Of a stretch of DNA of 64,000 nt, positions 34,232-43,186 are shown one piece after another. Positions within the stretch are counted from its first letter, which is position 1. Every line of letters starts with the position of its first letter. Made by a program: the position numbers and the translations under genes. The DNA comes from Chryseobacterium senegalense (GTDB lineage: Bacteria > Bacteroidota > Bacteroidia > Flavobacteriales > Weeksellaceae), in assembly GCA_001403755.1 (NCBI GenBank), contig CYUH01000015.1, positions 784,589-848,588 on the forward strand, in the 5' to 3' direction. The notes beneath the pieces were generated by a model. That model searched no databases. It was given only the letters and a program-made list of their open reading frames with translations, and was not told the DNA's origin.

Positions 34232-34897
34232 ATGGCGATTCCAAGACAAATATTTCAAACCTTTAAGTCAGAAAAATTACCCTTGCTTACTCGGATGCAT
34301 ATCAAAAGGATGCTACGAAGAAATCGGGAATATACTTATCATTTTTATGACGATGAGCGTATTGAAAAATTTTTGCTGGAAGAATTTCCACGTGAATATT
34401 ATGTGGCGTATAAAAGCCTAACCGTCGGAGCGGCTAAAGCAGACTTTTTCCGCTACGCAATTTTGTATAAAAAAGGTGGGATTTATTTGGATATAGATTG
34501 TAAATTGATTTCCAGATTTCGGGATTTTATTAAAGATTCTGATGAGGCAATTATTTCAATCGAAAACAATGGAGATCTTTATACGCAATGGGCGCTAATT
34601 TTTGATGCCGGTCATCCTTTTTTGAAAAGAACATTGGAATTGTGCCTGATCAACATTTTTGAACACCGATATCCTCATGATGTTCATCAAACAACAGGTC
34701 CAACTGTTTTCACACACGCGATTCAGGAGGTTTTGCAGCAGGCTCCAAATACGCCCTACCGAGAAATGGGAATGGAGTACGAAGGCCATATCGATGATAA
34801 ATACAAACTTGCAAAGTTCTTCCTTTATAAAAACAGGAAAGAGCATTGGAAAAAGCAACAATTGTCGCAGGATATTATAAAACCGTTTGAGGAATGA
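34232..34897 (+). CDS. GT32-like (OCH1-type) glycosyltransferase
   Basis: 221 residues, cytosolic, no membrane segment. IPRQIFQTFKSEKLP at the start and the DxD motif in GGIYLDIDCK (D87, D89) match the glycosyltransferase sugar-binding DXD (GT32/Gly_transf_sug) family, and SLTVGAAKADFFRYAILY is the usual preceding helix. It begins 5 bases after dapD and overlaps the next glycosyltransferase by 4 bases (ATGA), so the three are probably co-transcribed. Donor and acceptor sugars are not predictable. Confidence 0.88.
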   Translation: MAIPRQIFQTFKSEKLPLLTRMHIKRMLRRNREYTYHFYDDERIEKFLLEEFPREYYVAYKSLTVGAAKADFFRYAILYKKGGIYLDIDCKLISRFRDFIKDSDEAIISIENNGDLYTQWALIFDAGHPFLKRTLELCLINIFEHRYPHDVHQTTGPTVFTHAIQEVLQQAPNTPYREMGMEYEGHIDDKYKLAKFFLYKNRKEHWKKQQLSQDIIKPFEE

Positions 34898-36003
34898 AAA
34901 TTGCCTTTGACGGAAAGCGATTTTTCAATAACGGTTCGGGATTAGGAAATTATTCGCGAGATCTGGTGAGGATATTGGCTACTTGCTATCCTGATAATCA
35001 ATATTTGCTTTTAAATAATAAAAAATCTGAACGCGGAAAAGAAATTCTGGCATTGCCAAGTGTTTCGTTTACCGAAACTTCGAAAGGACAACTTTCCCGA
35101 CAGTTCAAAATGGGAAAAGATGCGCAGAATGCAAATTGTGATATTTTCCACGGACTCTCCGGTGAATTGCCCTTACAATGGACTGACAAATCCATTAAAA
35201 AAATCGTAACCATTCACGATTTAATTTTCCTGAGATATCCAAATTATTATGGTTTTTTTGACCGCAAAATTCATTTTTGGAAGTTTAAAAAAGCCGCCGA
35301 ACAAGCGGATTTAATCATTGCAATTTCCGAACAGACCAAAGCGGATATCATCAAATTTCTGAAAGTTCCGGAGAATAAAATCAAGGTAGTTTATCAAGGT
35401 TGTCATCATTCTTTCAAAGAAAATCAATCGCAAGAATTTCTAAATTCAGTGAAAGAAAAATTTAATCTTCCTGACAAATTTATCTTAGATGTTGGTACGA
35501 TTGAAGAGAGAAAAAACCTTTTGAATATTGTAAAATCGATCAATAATACAGAAATTCCTTTGGTCGTTGTTGGGAAGAAAAAGGAGAAATATTTCAAAAA
35601 AGTTGAACGTTTTATTATTAAAAATAAATTGCAAAATCAAGTTTTTTTCTTGGAAAATGTTTCGATGGAAGAGTTGGCAGCGATTTATAAATTAGCGAAA
35701 ATTTTCGTTTACCCGAGTGTTTTCGAAGGTTTTGGGATTCCGGTTATCGAAGCACTTTTTTCCGGAACTGCGGTGATTACAAGCAATTCGAGTTCGCTTC
35801 CGGAAGCCGGTGGAAAAGATTCTCTTTACATCGATCCGAATAATATTGACGATTTAAAGTCCAAAATTTTATTTCTATGGTCCAACGAATCCGAACGAAA
35901 ACGTAGAGTAGAAAAGGGTTTACTGTATGTACAAAAATTCAGTGACGAGAATATTGCCAATGAACTGATGAAGGTTTACAAAGAAACGATTTCGATTTTG
36001 TAA
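34894..36003 (+). CDS. GT4 family glycosyltransferase
   Basis: 369 residues with the GT-B fold: N-terminal Rossmann part (MKIAFDGKRFFNNGSGLGNYSRDLV) and a C-terminal nucleotide-sugar domain with LDVGTIEERKN and the E-x7-E motif in VFEGFGIPVIEALFSG. It overlaps the preceding GT32-like gene by 4 bases, so both likely act on the same glycan. Polysaccharide, LPS-type glycan and protein O-glycan are all possible; no polymerase or flippase is nearby. Confidence 0.92.
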   Translation: MKIAFDGKRFFNNGSGLGNYSRDLVRILATCYPDNQYLLLNNKKSERGKEILALPSVSFTETSKGQLSRQFKMGKDAQNANCDIFHGLSGELPLQWTDKSIKKIVTIHDLIFLRYPNYYGFFDRKIHFWKFKKAAEQADLIIAISEQTKADIIKFLKVPENKIKVVYQGCHHSFKENQSQEFLNSVKEKFNLPDKFILDVGTIEERKNLLNIVKSINNTEIPLVVVGKKKEKYFKKVERFIIKNKLQNQVFFLENVSMEELAAIYKLAKIFVYPSVFEGFGIPVIEALFSGTAVITSNSSSLPEAGGKDSLYIDPNNIDDLKSKILFLWSNESERKRRVEKGLLYVQKFSDENIANELMKVYKETISIL

Positions 36004-36029
36004 ATTTTTATATATTTAGAAAAAAAATC

Positions 36030-36467
36030 ATGAGAATCTTATTAACTCTGTCATTTTCACTTTTCTTTTCATTGTTATTTTCGCAATCTCCAAATGCAGC
36101 AAATGTAGTAGTCAATGAACAAAGATATAGAAGCCAACTTTCAAACGAAGCTTATGAAAAGGCACTAACCGAAATGCGACGAAGCGCCAATGAAAGTTCT
36201 ACAGTAAAATTGAAACAATTAGATGAACTTTTTGAATTAAGCTTTGCACAAAATGACCGGTTTCAATCTAAATTAAAATCATTAAATGAGAAGAAAAAAG
36301 GGTTTGAATCAAAGATAGTTACTACAAAATCTGCTGAACAAAAGGAAAGTTTGCAAGAAAAAATTGCCGATGTAAATTCAGAAATCAATAAGTTAAATGA
36401 GAAAATCAAGGCCAACGAACGTGAATTGGCGTTTCTTCAAAAAGCTTATAGAAAGCAAATGAAATAA
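36030..36467 (+). CDS. Secreted coiled-coil protein of unknown function
   Basis: 145 residues: signal peptide (to about FSQS) and then an almost wholly helical, charged protein. Residues about 80-140 show heptad-like repeats of K, E, L and N (LQEKIADVNSEINKLNEKIK) predicted to form a coiled coil. No cysteine or catalytic motif. Probably periplasmic. It is 26 bases after the GT4 gene and may belong to the same transcript; I do not recognise the family. Confidence 0.75.
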   Translation: MRILLTLSFSLFFSLLFSQSPNAANVVVNEQRYRSQLSNEAYEKALTEMRRSANESSTVKLKQLDELFELSFAQNDRFQSKLKSLNEKKKGFESKIVTTKSAEQKESLQEKIADVNSEINKLNEKIKANERELAFLQKAYRKQMK

Positions 36468-36496
36468 AAAAAGCTGCGAAATTGCAGCCTTTTTTC
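36468..36496. terminator. Bidirectional terminator between the coiled-coil gene and the M28 gene
   Basis: Stem GCTGC / GCAGC (36473-36477, 36484-36488) flanked by A and T runs. Confidence 0.82.
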
Positions 36497-37671
36497 TATT
36501 TTGAAATAATGATTTTCCTGGTGAGTTTTCGGTCTTCGACATTCATCGTTCCGAAATAAATTCCCGGCGATAGTTTTGAAATATCTATTTTTTTGCTGTT
36601 CTGATTTTTAATTAAAACTTTTCCTGATAGATCGGTAATGATGAAAGAATAATCTCTAAAATTCGAGTTCAACATTTCGATATTGATAAAATTAGTTGCC
36701 GGATTTGGAAAAATTCGCAATGATTCCAACATTTTTTCAGGAGGACAATCAGCTACCGATAAGGTGCTTGTTTCTGCCGTCGTGAAATGCTGCACTGCTC
36801 CCAAAGCTGCTTTAGCAACATTCCAAACAAAAACAGGATCCATATTTGCATAGGTGTCGCCGGTGGAATGTGGTTGCCAACTTTCGTTATACTCGTAAAA
36901 TCCTGTAATTACTTCTCCATTTGCTTGAAAGGGCATATAATCCGATCCGTATGCGTAAGATAAATTCGTTTGTAGTGGAGAGTATAACGTGACGCAGTTC
37001 ATCAATTCTTGTGTAACACTATTCGAAGCAGCATTATTGGTAGAAGGGGAGTTGTTGGTATCACGTTCGCAGGTAATGGTGTTATTTACCGCTCCGGCAA
37101 CACCGCCTACTTGATCAATATTGAAGACCAATTTGATGTTCATCTTTGGATTGGAGTTATTTACAACGGTATTGACGAAGTTTTGGCTTCCACGAAGACC
37201 TTGTTCCTCGCCGCTAAAATTAATGAACTTTATAGAATATTCTGTAGGAACATCTTTCAGAATTCTTGCCATTTCAAGAATTACAGAGATTCCGCTTCCA
37301 TTATCATTCACTCCAGGTCCGGCAATGGTATCGTAATGTCCGCAGACAATCACGTACGTATTGGGATATTTTGTTCCGGTTTTAGTGAGAATGAGATTCT
37401 TGGAGGTATTGCCATTATATGAAAAGGTGTTCTCAGAAATTTGAGTTTCGTTATAACCAAATGAGAGATATTTATTTTTAAGCCAATTAAATGTATTATT
37501 GTTATTTGTGCTTCCAGTGGTTTTTACACCAAAACTTGCAAATTCAGTAAGATAACTTTTGATGTTATTCTGAGTAATTTGGTTCACTCGATCCTGATAG
37601 GCTTGTACGAAAGTTTGAGCATAACTAAATACCGAAAAACAAATGGCAGGAATAATAAAGAATTTTTTCAT
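36496..37671 (-). CDS. Secreted M28 family peptidase with T9SS sorting domain
   Basis: 391 residues from ATG 37671 (MKKFFIIPAICFSVFSYAQ signal peptide); a further in-frame start 27 bases upstream lacks a proper signal peptide. The M28 zinc aminopeptidase blocks are VCGHYDT, GVNDNGSG and GEEQGLRGS, followed by a late HSTGDTYANMD metal-binding block. A T9SS type A domain occupies about the last 75 residues (IFPNPATNFINI ... GIYFG ... KIIISK). Exported exopeptidase for peptide use. Own promoter on the minus strand. Confidence 0.92.
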   Translation of the reverse strand: MKKFFIIPAICFSVFSYAQTFVQAYQDRVNQITQNNIKSYLTEFASFGVKTTGSTNNNNTFNWLKNKYLSFGYNETQISENTFSYNGNTSKNLILTKTGTKYPNTYVIVCGHYDTIAGPGVNDNGSGISVILEMARILKDVPTEYSIKFINFSGEEQGLRGSQNFVNTVVNNSNPKMNIKLVFNIDQVGGVAGAVNNTITCERDTNNSPSTNNAASNSVTQELMNCVTLYSPLQTNLSYAYGSDYMPFQANGEVITGFYEYNESWQPHSTGDTYANMDPVFVWNVAKAALGAVQHFTTAETSTLSVADCPPEKMLESLRIFPNPATNFINIEMLNSNFRDYSFIITDLSGKVLIKNQNSKKIDISKLSPGIYFGTMNVEDRKLTRKIIISK

Positions 37672-37686
37672 ATTTCTAAAATAATT

Positions 37687-37694
37687 CAAAGATA
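37687..37694 (-). promoter_or_regulatory. -7 promoter box of the M28 peptidase gene
   Basis: TATCTTTG on the minus strand, 15 bases before ATG 37671. It lies just past the rplT terminator. Confidence 0.5.
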
Positions 37695-37696
37695 TC

Positions 37697-37726
37697 AAAA
37701 AAAATCCTAAACAAAATGTTTAGGAT
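37697..37726 (-). terminator. Terminator of the thrS-infC-rpmI-rplT operon
   Basis: Perfect 10-bp stem ATCCTAAACA / TGTTTAGGAT (37704-37713, 37717-37726); on the minus strand it is followed by a long T run. Confidence 0.9.
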
Positions 37727-37753
37727 CTACATTGATAACAAAAAATTTTACAT

Positions 37754-38098
37754 TTATTTGATTTGATCTACAACTGCTTTGAAAGCTTCAGGGTGATTCA
37801 TTGCTAAATCTGCTAAAACTTTTCTGTTCAGTTCGATATTGTTGCTTTTTAGAGCGCCCATAAATTGGGAGTAAGACATTCCGTGTTCTCTGGCACCAGC
37901 GTTGATACGGGTAATCCAAAGGCTTCTGAAATTTCTTTTCTTCTCTTTTCTACCGCGGTAAGCATATTGCATTGCTTTTTCTACGGCGTTTTTAGCTACA
38001 GTCCAAACATTTTTTCTTCTACCGAAAAAACCTTTAGCCTGCTTCATTACTTTTTTTCTGCGAGCTCTAGAAGCTACGGCATTTACTGATCTTGGCAT
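37754..38098 (-). CDS. rplT: 50S ribosomal protein L20
   Basis: 114 residues, very basic, with the conserved start [23 protein letters not shown] and [10 protein letters not shown] block. Assembly protein of the large subunit. Last gene of the infC-rpmI-rplT group. In other bacteria L20 (or L20 leader RNA) controls this operon; the 119-base gap before rplT contains a foldable hairpin. Confidence 0.98.
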   Translation of the reverse strand: MPRSVNAVASRARRKKVMKQAKGFFGRRKNVWTVAKNAVEKAMQYAYRGRKEKKRNFRSLWITRINAGAREHGMSYSQFMGALKSNNIELNRKVLADLAMNHPEAFKAVVDQIK

Positions 38099-38192
38099 AA
38101 TTTAAATTGTTTTTTTTGAAAAGGGCGGCAAATTATTTCATTGCACTTATTTGCTCCGTTTCAGGGTTAAAATTTCTGAATTTTTAGAATTC

Positions 38193-38214
38193 TTATAAAC
38201 CGAAAGATTTATAA
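38193..38214 (-). promoter_or_regulatory. Hairpin in the rpmI-rplT gap, candidate L20 leader element
   Basis: On the minus strand TTATAAATC pairs with GGTTTATAA (one wobble) around TTTC, just after the rpmI stop codon. It is not followed by a T run, so it is not an intrinsic terminator. Regulation of rplT is inference. Confidence 0.4.
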
Positions 38215-38217
38215 AAA

Positions 38218-38415
38218 CTACTTGATGGCTAATTGACGTAAAACGCTTTTCTCATCCACAGTAGCAACGTAAGAAGTTTGCGTAAGATTTCTCTTTTGCT
38301 TAGTTTCTTTTTTCGTCAAGATGTGGCTTTTGTAAGCATTTTTTCTTTTAATTTTACCGGTTCCGGTAAGCTTAAAACGCTTCTTAGCACCTGATTTAGT
38401 TTTTAATTTTGGCAT
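38218..38415 (-). CDS. rpmI: 50S ribosomal protein L35
   Basis: 65-residue basic ribosomal protein with the family start [23 protein letters not shown] and HILTKK block. Lies between infC (71-base gap) and rplT. Confidence 0.97.
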   Translation of the reverse strand: MPKLKTKSGAKKRFKLTGTGKIKRKNAYKSHILTKKETKQKRNLTQTSYVATVDEKSVLRQLAIK

Positions 38416-38458
38416 TTTGCTTAATTTATAATATTTGTTATCAATATCTTATTGTGTG

Positions 38459-38477
38459 ATTTAACCTAGTTAAATCG
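38459..38477 (-). repeat. Perfect hairpin in the infC-rpmI gap
   Basis: GATTTAAC / GTTAAATC, an 8-bp inverted repeat around a 3-base loop, between infC and rpmI. No following T run. It may be a processing or translational element for L35; function not known. Confidence 0.5.
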
Positions 38478-38486
38478 GTAAATTTC

Positions 38487-39050
38487 TTATTTCGCCGGCT
38501 TTTTCGGGCTCATCATCATAATCATTCTCTTGCCCTCAAGTTTAGGCAATTGGTCAACTTTTCCGACATGTTCCAGCTCTTGAGCTAATTTTAAAAGAAG
38601 AATTTCACCTTGATCCTTAAATATAATCGAACGACCTTTAAAGAAAACATAGGTTTTTAGTTTTGAGCCTTCTTCCAGGAACTTTTCAGCATGCTTTTTT
38701 TTGAATTCGTAATCGTGATCATCCGTTTGCGGACCAAATCTGATTTCTTTTACGACAACTTTTACCTGCTTGGCTTTCAGTTCCTTTTGCTTTTTCTTTT
38801 GCTCGTAAAGGAATTTCTTATAATCCAGAATTCTGGAAATAAATGGTTCAGCTTTGTCGGAAATCACAACCAGATCCAATTCTTGTTCTTTAGCTATTTC
38901 TAAAGCTTTTGCTAAAGGATACACGCCTGGTTCTACGTTATCACCGACCAAGCGTACTTCTTTCGCACGAATCTTTTCATTGATTTGGTGCAAATCTTCT
39001 TGTACGCGTCGCTGTGGACCTCTACCTCGGTAATTAAATTTCTGTGCTAT
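38487..39050 (-). CDS. infC: Translation initiation factor IF-3, apparently with an AUA start
   Basis: IF-3 checks start codons and the initiator tRNA on the 30S subunit. The frame contains the N-domain ([18 protein letters not shown]), linker ([14 protein letters not shown]) and C-domain ([18 protein letters not shown]). A TTG at 38993 would give 168 residues but would cut a basic N-terminal segment ([19 protein letters not shown]) that resembles the normal start of flavobacterial IF-3. Reading upstream, no ATG, GTG or TTG occurs before the thrS stop; the codon before AQKF is ATA (39048-39050), giving 187 residues. Non-AUG starts (AUU in E. coli) mediate IF-3 autoregulation. Residues EPFIS replace the usual PPVC block. 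Confidence 0.88.
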   Translation of the reverse strand: MAQKFNYRGRGPQRRVQEDLHQINEKIRAKEVRLVGDNVEPGVYPLAKALEIAKEQELDLVVISDKAEPFISRILDYKKFLYEQKKKQKELKAKQVKVVVKEIRFGPQTDDHDYEFKKKHAEKFLEEGSKLKTYVFFKGRSIIFKDQGEILLLKLAQELEHVGKVDQLPKLEGKRMIMMMSPKKPAK

Positions 39051-39074
39051 GGTTTTATATTTTAAAGTTAATTT

Positions 39075-40994
39075 CTAAATTTTTGATTCTTTTTTGAAAT
39101 AGGCGATGAAATCTTCTATCGTCATCGTTCCTAAATCACCTTCGCTTCTTCTTCTTACAGAAACCGTTCCACCAACTTCCTCGTTTTCACCGACAATCAG
39201 CATGAATGGAAGCTTTTTCAACTCGGCATCACGAATTTTTTTACCCGTTTTCTCGTTTCTGTCGTCAATCAGCCCGCAAATATCGTGATTTTCTAGCAAT
39301 TGTGAAACTTTTTTTGCATAATCAACATATTTTTCGCTAATCGGCAAAATAGTAAATTGATCCGGAGCGAGCCACAACGGGAAATCTCCTGCGGTGTTTT
39401 CCAACAAAATCGCGATAAATCTTTCCATAGAACCAAACGGAGCACGGTGGATCATCACTGGTCTGTGTTTTTCGTTATCGCTTCCGGTGTACCAAAGGTC
39501 AAATCTCTCAGGCAAATTATAATCAACCTGAATGGTTCCCAATTGCCAACTTCTGCCTAAAGCATCCTTCACCATGAAATCGAGTTTTGGTCCATAGAAT
39601 GCCGCTTCGCCGTATTCCACAATTGTTTTTAAACCTTTCTTTTCAGCGGCTTGGATAATCGCGTCTTCCGCTTTTTTCCAGTTTTCATCACTTCCGATAT
39701 ATTTTTCTTTTTTCTCCGGATCTCTGAGTGAAACTTGCGTTACGAAATCTTCGAAACCTAATGATCTGAATACATAAAGTGTTAAATCAATCACGTTTTC
39801 AAATTCAGCCAAAAGCTGATCTGGGGTACAGAAAAGGTGTGCGTCATCTTGGGTAAAACCACGTACCCTCGTTAATCCATGAAGTTCACCGGATTGTTCA
39901 TAACGATATACGGTTCCGAATTCTGCATATCTTTTTGGCAAATCTTTATAAGACCATTGACCAACTTTGTAGATTTCGCAGTGGTGAGGGCAGTTCATAG
40001 GTTTCAGCATAAATTCTTCCCCTTCATTGGGTGTTTTAATTGGCTGGAAACTGTCTGCACCATATTTATCCCAGTGACCGGAAGTTACATACAATTCTTT
40101 TGCTCCGATGTGTGGAGTCATCACGAATTCGTAACCTGATTTTTTCTGAGCTTCAGAAAGGAAGTTTTCCAATTTTTTTCTTAAGGCAGTTCCTTTTGGT
40201 AACCAAAGTGGAAGTCCGGCTCCCACTTTTTCAGAGAATGCGTAAATCCCCAATTCCTTTCCGAGTTTTCGGTGATCGCGGCGTTTTGCTTCTTCTAATC
40301 TTTCAAGATATTCGGTTAAATCTTTTTGTTTTGGGAAAGAAATACCGTAAACTCTGGTCAACTGTGGATTTTTTTCGTTTCCTCTCCAATATGCTCCGGC
40401 TGCGTTTAGAATTTTCACGGCCTTTACAATGCCTGTAGATGGAATGTGTCCACCACGGCATAAATCGGTAAAATTATCGTGGGAGCAGAAAGTAATTTCG
40501 CCGTCATTTAAATTAGAAATGAGCTCGGTTTTATATTCATTGCCTTCATATTCTTTCAACGCATCGGCTTTTGATACCGAATATAGGTTGAATGTAGAAT
40601 CTTTTTTGGCGTTTTCGAGCATCTTCTTTTCGATTTTTTCGAAATCTTTTTCGGAAAGACTTTCGTCGCCGAAATCTACATCATAATAAAATCCTTGATC
40701 AATGGCCGGGCCAATAGTTAATTTGGCATGTGGATAAAATTCCATAATTGCTTGCGCCAAGAGGTGAGCAGAAGAATGCCAGAATGCCTTTTTCCCCATT
40801 TCATCATTCCACGTCAGAAGCTGTAGCGAAGAATCTGTGGTTATAGGCGTGGTGATTTCAACCTGTGTTCCGTTCACGATTGCGGAAATGGTATTTCTTG
40901 CCAAACCATCACTAATTGACTTTGCTACTTCAAGCGGAGTTACCACGCTTTCAAATTCTCTGATGCTTCCGTCGGGAAGAGTAATTTTTATCAT
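39075..40994 (-). CDS. thrS: Threonyl-tRNA synthetase
   Basis: 639 residues: N-terminal TGS domain ([13 protein letters not shown]), editing domain with [10 protein letters not shown], class II catalytic core (motif 2 region [23 protein letters not shown]; late [11 protein letters not shown]) and C-terminal anticodon-binding domain ([18 protein letters not shown]). Full length. First gene of thrS-infC-rpmI-rplT on the minus strand. In E. coli this enzyme represses its own translation; no such operator is evident here. Confidence 0.98.
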   Translation of the reverse strand: MIKITLPDGSIREFESVVTPLEVAKSISDGLARNTISAIVNGTQVEITTPITTDSSLQLLTWNDEMGKKAFWHSSAHLLAQAIMEFYPHAKLTIGPAIDQGFYYDVDFGDESLSEKDFEKIEKKMLENAKKDSTFNLYSVSKADALKEYEGNEYKTELISNLNDGEITFCSHDNFTDLCRGGHIPSTGIVKAVKILNAAGAYWRGNEKNPQLTRVYGISFPKQKDLTEYLERLEEAKRRDHRKLGKELGIYAFSEKVGAGLPLWLPKGTALRKKLENFLSEAQKKSGYEFVMTPHIGAKELYVTSGHWDKYGADSFQPIKTPNEGEEFMLKPMNCPHHCEIYKVGQWSYKDLPKRYAEFGTVYRYEQSGELHGLTRVRGFTQDDAHLFCTPDQLLAEFENVIDLTLYVFRSLGFEDFVTQVSLRDPEKKEKYIGSDENWKKAEDAIIQAAEKKGLKTIVEYGEAAFYGPKLDFMVKDALGRSWQLGTIQVDYNLPERFDLWYTGSDNEKHRPVMIHRAPFGSMERFIAILLENTAGDFPLWLAPDQFTILPISEKYVDYAKKVSQLLENHDICGLIDDRNEKTGKKIRDAELKKLPFMLIVGENEEVGGTVSVRRRSEGDLGTMTIEDFIAYFKKESKI

Positions 40995-41017
40995 ACTGAA
41001 TTAAAAATTTTAAGAGG

Positions 41018-41025
41018 CAAAAATA
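41018..41025 (-). promoter_or_regulatory. -7 promoter box of thrS
   Basis: TATTTTTG on the minus strand, 23 bases before the thrS ATG. Confidence 0.5.
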
Positions 41026-41167
41026 CGGAATTTCTACTAATTTTTTATTTCGTTTTTGATGGAATTTTACTTCTATTCATTATTATTCAATTATTCGTAA
41101 ATTATTTTTCGTCTGTAAAGAAGGAAATTCTTTTTTTTAATGGAAAATTTAAGTGAAGTTTGATGAT

Positions 41168-41196
41168 AAAAAAAGCAGAAAATTTAATTTCTGCTC
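41168..41196 (-). terminator. Terminator overlapping the end of the 59-residue gene
   Basis: Stem AGCAGAAA / TTTCTGCT (41174-41181, 41188-41195); read on the minus strand it is followed by seven T. The stop codon of the small gene lies in its loop. Confidence 0.88.
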
Positions 41197-41363
41197 TCGT
41201 CTTTTGTATTATCGGTTTTGCCGTCCTTATTAAGTTTAGAAGATTCCTTAATTTGGCGATCTACTGTTTTTTCGGAGTTCACTTTCTCGGATGATGCGGG
41301 AATGTTTGGCAAATCCTGGTTTTCTTTTTTTGTTTGTGCAGGTTGTTCCTTATCTTTTTCCAT
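41184..41363 (-). CDS. Small highly charged hypothetical protein (59 residues)
   Basis: ATG at 41363 and TAA at 41184-41186 delimit 59 codons. The product is hydrophilic and disordered-looking, rich in K, E, N, D, S and Q (MEKDKEQPAQTKKENQDL start), with no membrane segment, cysteine or aromatic residue. Support for it being a real gene: it lies 12 bases after the DUF4230 gene in the same direction, and an intrinsic terminator begins exactly at its stop codon. No family recognised. Confidence 0.65.
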   Translation of the reverse strand: MEKDKEQPAQTKKENQDLPNIPASSEKVNSEKTVDRQIKESSKLNKDGKTDNTKDESRN

Positions 41364-41375
41364 ATTTTGTTTTTT

Positions 41376-41987
41376 TTAAAGTTTTGATGAATCGATTTGA
41401 CCGGTCTGGTCTTCGATTTTATAATTCAAAGCCTTTGCCAAAACGAAAATATGATCAAGATTTTCTAACAATTGTTTTCTTCCTTCGCTTCGTAATCGCT
41501 CCTGATTCACGGTTTTGTAAGCATTGTCTTTCGCCGATTTTGTGATTTTTTGCAAATCTTTTTGATCAAAACGATCGAGGAAAGAATCATCCATGGATTG
41601 TATTTCTACACTTGGGATTATCCGTATATCAGCGTTGGGCAATTCCTTGATGATCAGTTTTTTGTTGGTGGAATCAACATCAATTTTCATTTTATTTAGA
41701 TCGTAAGAAACTTGCGCATTTGTTTTGGTAAAAGTAATGAGCTCTTTTTCCATACTAGGAAGCATACCGCCAAAAAGTTCGGAAGTAATTTTAGTTTTCT
41801 GTATGCTCGAAAAATCTTGTTCCATGACCACCATTTTGTTCATTTTTCTGATTTGATTGGTGATGATGTAGTAATCGTTTTGCACTTGATCTTCTTTCTT
41901 TTTTGTCAAGCTGTTCCAAATGAAAAATGCGAGCAACATTGCGATTGCTCCTAAAATGAACGGTAAAATTCTTTTGTCTGTTTTCAA
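41376..41987 (-). CDS. DUF4230 domain-containing membrane-anchored protein
   Basis: 203 residues: a short basic N-terminus, one membrane helix (about 9-26) and an extracytoplasmic domain matching DUF4230 (V-V-x-E-Q-D-F, a segment LIIKELPNADI, R-x-x-x-G-R-K-Q-L). Function unknown. It starts one base after the stop of the thioredoxin-like lipoprotein gene and precedes the 59-residue gene by 12 bases, so these form a three-gene operon. Confidence 0.85.
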   Translation of the reverse strand: MKTDKRILPFILGAIAMLLAFFIWNSLTKKKEDQVQNDYYIITNQIRKMNKMVVMEQDFSSIQKTKITSELFGGMLPSMEKELITFTKTNAQVSYDLNKMKIDVDSTNKKLIIKELPNADIRIIPSVEIQSMDDSFLDRFDQKDLQKITKSAKDNAYKTVNQERLRSEGRKQLLENLDHIFVLAKALNYKIEDQTGQIDSSKL

Positions 41988-41988
41988 T

Positions 41989-42549
41989 TTATTGTAAAAG
42001 ATCTTTAAGTGTGGTGTTGTCTTTTTTAAGGATTTCCAGAAGGTCTCTTTCTAGATATCCGGTAGTCGGGTATTCAATAATCCTTCCAATCTCTTTGCCG
42101 TATTTTTTTACGATGATAGTTGGAACTCTTTGGATATTATAAACCCCTTCTTCGCCGTTTGGAGCTTCTTTTTTCCTGTTCACAGCGATGATTTCCAATT
42201 TTTGTTCTGGGAAATTCATGCTTTCCAAAATTTTCATCAACCGCGGAACTTCTCGATGGCTATCTTCGCACCATGTTCCCATCACCAGGGTGATTCCGTA
42301 GGAATTGAGCTTTTCTTTTTTAAGTTCATCAACTGTTTTTTGATCAATGGCGTATTCATCATGTTCTTTAACGTACCAATCGCTGTATGGCGTTTTCAGA
42401 AGTTGGTCTTTGGTTTGTGTTCCGAGAAGCATTTTCCCGTCATTGGTGGTATCAACTTCGCGGTTTACGACTACTTTCTGCGAATTACAAGATTGGAAAG
42501 TAAGTAAGGAAATCCCGGAAATCAAAAAAGTTTTTGTTATTTTATTCAT
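41989..42549 (-). CDS. Thioredoxin-fold lipoprotein with CxxS site
   Basis: 186 residues. Lipoprotein signal ending FQSC (C21), then a thioredoxin-like domain with MGTWCEDSHREVPR and the late cis-proline segment RVPTIIV. The active site is C94-E-D-S97, with a single cysteine, unlike the CxxC of disulfide reductases, so a monothiol or purely structural role is likely. Anchored in the periplasm or outer membrane. First gene of an apparent operon with DUF4230 and the 59-residue gene. Confidence 0.85.
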   Translation of the reverse strand: MNKITKTFLISGISLLTFQSCNSQKVVVNREVDTTNDGKMLLGTQTKDQLLKTPYSDWYVKEHDEYAIDQKTVDELKKEKLNSYGITLVMGTWCEDSHREVPRLMKILESMNFPEQKLEIIAVNRKKEAPNGEEGVYNIQRVPTIIVKKYGKEIGRIIEYPTTGYLERDLLEILKKDNTTLKDLLQ

Positions 42550-42590
42550 GGATGGATGCTAATCGGTTAAAATTTATAGTGTAAATCAAT

Positions 42591-43058
42591 TTATTTTTTC
42601 AAAATCGTTTCCAAGTCTGCAGGCGAATAGTATTTGTTTTTTAATACTTTATGATCAGATTTTCGATGAACATTAATTTTATTTGCGGCAATCTCCGAAA
42701 AAGCTTCTTCTCCTTTTTCGGCATAAAATGCAATCGTTTCGTCTGCCTGTTGCTGGTTTTCGCAAGCTTTAGACATGTTCGAGCGGTGTACTTCATTAAA
42801 CAACTTCACAAATTTTTCGCCCAAACCAAATTCTAATACTGCGCCACTTAAAACATACTGCAAATCGCACAGCGCATCGGCGATTTCTACCATGTTTTTC
42901 TCAGAAATCGCTTCTTTCAATTCATTTAATTCTTCCTGAAGTAGGGAAATTCTCAATTCGCATCTTTCTTTTGAAGGAATTTGAGGTATTTCTAAAACTG
43001 GTGCGTTAAAGGTTTTATGGAATTCTGCAACTTGGTTCAGCGAATCTATTTTTTCCAT
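42591..43058 (-). CDS. MazG-like nucleotide pyrophosphohydrolase
   Basis: 155 residues, all-alpha NTP-PPase fold. The metal-binding pattern EExxE...ExxD is visible in LLQEELNELKEA and VEIADALCDLQYV. Such enzymes hydrolyse (d)NTPs or related compounds for pool cleaning. ATG 43058 is chosen since an open frame upstream runs through the preceding gene's end without conserved residues, and a promoter box precedes this ATG. Confidence 0.85.
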   Translation of the reverse strand: MEKIDSLNQVAEFHKTFNAPVLEIPQIPSKERCELRISLLQEELNELKEAISEKNMVEIADALCDLQYVLSGAVLEFGLGEKFVKLFNEVHRSNMSKACENQQQADETIAFYAEKGEEAFSEIAANKINVHRKSDHKVLKNKYYSPADLETILKK

Positions 43059-43074
43059 TTTTATTAAATTTAAA

Positions 43075-43082
43075 CAAATATA
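43075..43082 (-). promoter_or_regulatory. -7 promoter box of the MazG-like gene
   Basis: TATATTTG on the minus strand, 16 bases before ATG 43058, supporting that start. Confidence 0.48.
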
Positions 43083-43130
43083 GAAAATCAAAAAGGATTT
43101 TTGGTAAAGACTTTTTCTAAATTGGTCATT

Positions 43131-43157
43131 AAAAAAAGCATCGAATTTCGATGCTTT
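43131..43157 (-). terminator. Terminator of the acyl-CoA dehydrogenase gene
   Basis: Stem AAAGCATCGA / TCGATGCTTT (43135-43144, 43148-43157); on the minus strand followed by T's. Confidence 0.88.
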
Positions 43158-43186
43158 CATATTAAATACAATAAAATCTGCAATTT

